The translations under genes and the position numbers were made by a program. DNA of 63,493 bases from a bacterium. Its GTDB lineage: Bacteria; UBA4055. A model generated the notes under the pieces. That model was not told where the DNA came from, searched no databases, and was given only the letters and a program-made list of their open reading frames with translations. The stretch spans positions 1 through 63,493 of the forward strand of contig JAKQBN010000050.1 in the NCBI GenBank assembly GCA_029559475.1. Reading direction: 5' to 3'. Below are positions 62,950-63,493 of the stretch, one piece after another; the first letter of the stretch is position 1, and each line of letters begins with the position of its first letter.

Positions 62950-63493
62950 CAGAATAATTTTCTCAGTATATCGTTCTTTAATACAATATAGATAAGCTCA
63001 GGATCTTTGCCTGCTTTAACCGCATCAGATATTCCGGCGCCCTGAATAAAAATGATCTTTTCATCGTCGCGCAGGCATTTTAGTGACTTTCTTAACATAG
63101 TGGGGATCTTTTTATCGCTGAGCACTTTTGAAACTGCGACGGGGCTTTTTTTACCGAAAGGAACAAACTGATCATTACCGCTGATATCACAAATCCTGAC
63201 GTTCCCTTTAACTTTGTTCATATCGATATAATACGGCGATCTTCTTTTGCTGCTTAAGATTATCGATACGGGATTATTATATAAATGAATATCAATTATT
63301 ATTATATTATCCGAATATATTGAAATGGAGTAGTCTTTAGTTGAAAAAACCGAAGGCTTTCTTTTTTCTATTCCGTCTATTATGATCTCCGTTTTGATCC
63401 TGTCCGGATTATATACGGTTCCGGTCTGTCTTAAAGCTCTCTGGAGTATCATTTTTTTCATGAACGGTTCAAGTCTTTTGAACCTGCTGAAGC
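62949..63493 (-). CDS. tilS: tRNA(Ile)-lysidine synthase TilS, C-terminal part, cut by the window edge
   Basis: The frame is open from the right edge to the TGA at 62949; the Met at 63461 is internal. The visible 181 residues show the end of the substrate-binding helical domain (FSRFKRLEPFMKKMILQRAL). The C-terminal domain follows with FVPFGKKSPVAVSKVLSDKKIP, MLRKSLKCLRDDEK and IFIQGAGISDAV, which match the TilS pattern D-F-x-PFG-K-KL-S-D-x-KIP. The ATP-pyrophosphatase domain with its SGGxDS loop lies outside. TilS converts C34 of tRNA-Ile2 to lysidine. I place it by this tail alone, so confidence is moderate to good. Confidence 0.75.
   Translation of the reverse strand, partial: FSRFKRLEPFMKKMILQRALRQTGTVYNPDRIKTEIIIDGIEKRKPSVFSTKDYSISIYSDNIIIIDIHLYNNPVSIILSSKRRSPYYIDMNKVKGNVRICDISGNDQFVPFGKKSPVAVSKVLSDKKIPTMLRKSLKCLRDDEKIIFIQGAGISDAVKAGKDPELIYIVLKNDILRKLF

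Noticed and set aside
1-63493. CRISPR arrays, insertion sequences, rRNA genes or prophage
   Set aside because: I saw no regularly spaced short repeats, transposase or integrase motifs, rRNA sequence or phage structural genes.

Overview
The window reads as chromosomal DNA of an anaerobic, diderm bacterium of the FCB superphylum. My best guess is a Delongbacteria- or Cloacimonadota-like lineage. This rests on inference: surface proteins built from FG-GAP/VCBS calcium repeats, GLUG motifs and Fn3-like tails, long periplasmic TPR proteins, moderate-to-low GC, and an electron-bifurcating-hydrogenase type NuoE/NuoF set. Promoters are of ordinary sigma-70 form (TTGACA-like, 17 bp, TAAATT/TAAGAT/TATATT-like), which argues against true Bacteroidota. 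Gene starts use ATG and TTG, usually with a visible GGAG-type ribosome binding site. TGA is a normal stop here, for example at the end of mltG.

Layout. 1-2.3 kb: the N-terminal half of a type IIG restriction-modification enzyme running off the left edge, and a small-protein/nucleotidyltransferase pair. 2.4-17.5 kb: a secretome island with a periplasmic TPR protein, three paralogous FG-GAP proteins and a 1585-residue GLUG/beta-helix protein. Two of the FG-GAP genes share a nearly identical promoter, 5' leader and start region, and the third contains a whole paralogue of the first. 17.5-22 kb: glycosyltransferase, HAD phosphatase, SLC12-like permease. 22-32.3 kb: a six-gene minus-strand operon (SNF2 helicase, SWIM protein, PurQ, ABC-2-like membrane protein, PHP hydrolase, giant TPR protein). 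32.4-35.9 kb: phoH-hflX and secG-tRNA-Leu(GAG), with a 139-bp folded DNA element between them. 36.4-41.2 kb: an unusually long GlmS-like enzyme and a membrane sulfatase-fold protein.

41.3-52 kb: a plus-strand housekeeping operon (mltG, pcrA, rnz, pyrE, AAA/TPR protein, murA, small membrane protein). Its first gene is a UshA-like metallophosphoesterase-family protein with an in-frame TGA at codon 38. Exactly 18 nt after the TGA lies the loop of a perfect 6-bp hairpin carrying GGUCUU, which is a bacterial SECIS geometry. I read it as a selenoprotein with a Cys-Gly-Sec motif; this is the most striking observation in the window.

51.9-61.4 kb: one long minus-strand operon that links redox enzymes to signal transduction: receiver, HndB-like ferredoxin, NuoF-like and NuoE-like subunits, two histidine kinases, a Rex repressor fused to a receiver domain, another receiver, an Fe-S/PAS protein and a SpoIIE-type phosphatase. 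Its promoter carries a Rex-like operator over the -10 box. No hydrogenase catalytic subunit is present in the window. The right end holds a CBS-domain protein, an aminoglycoside-phosphotransferase-fold kinase and the C-terminal part of tilS, which runs off the edge.
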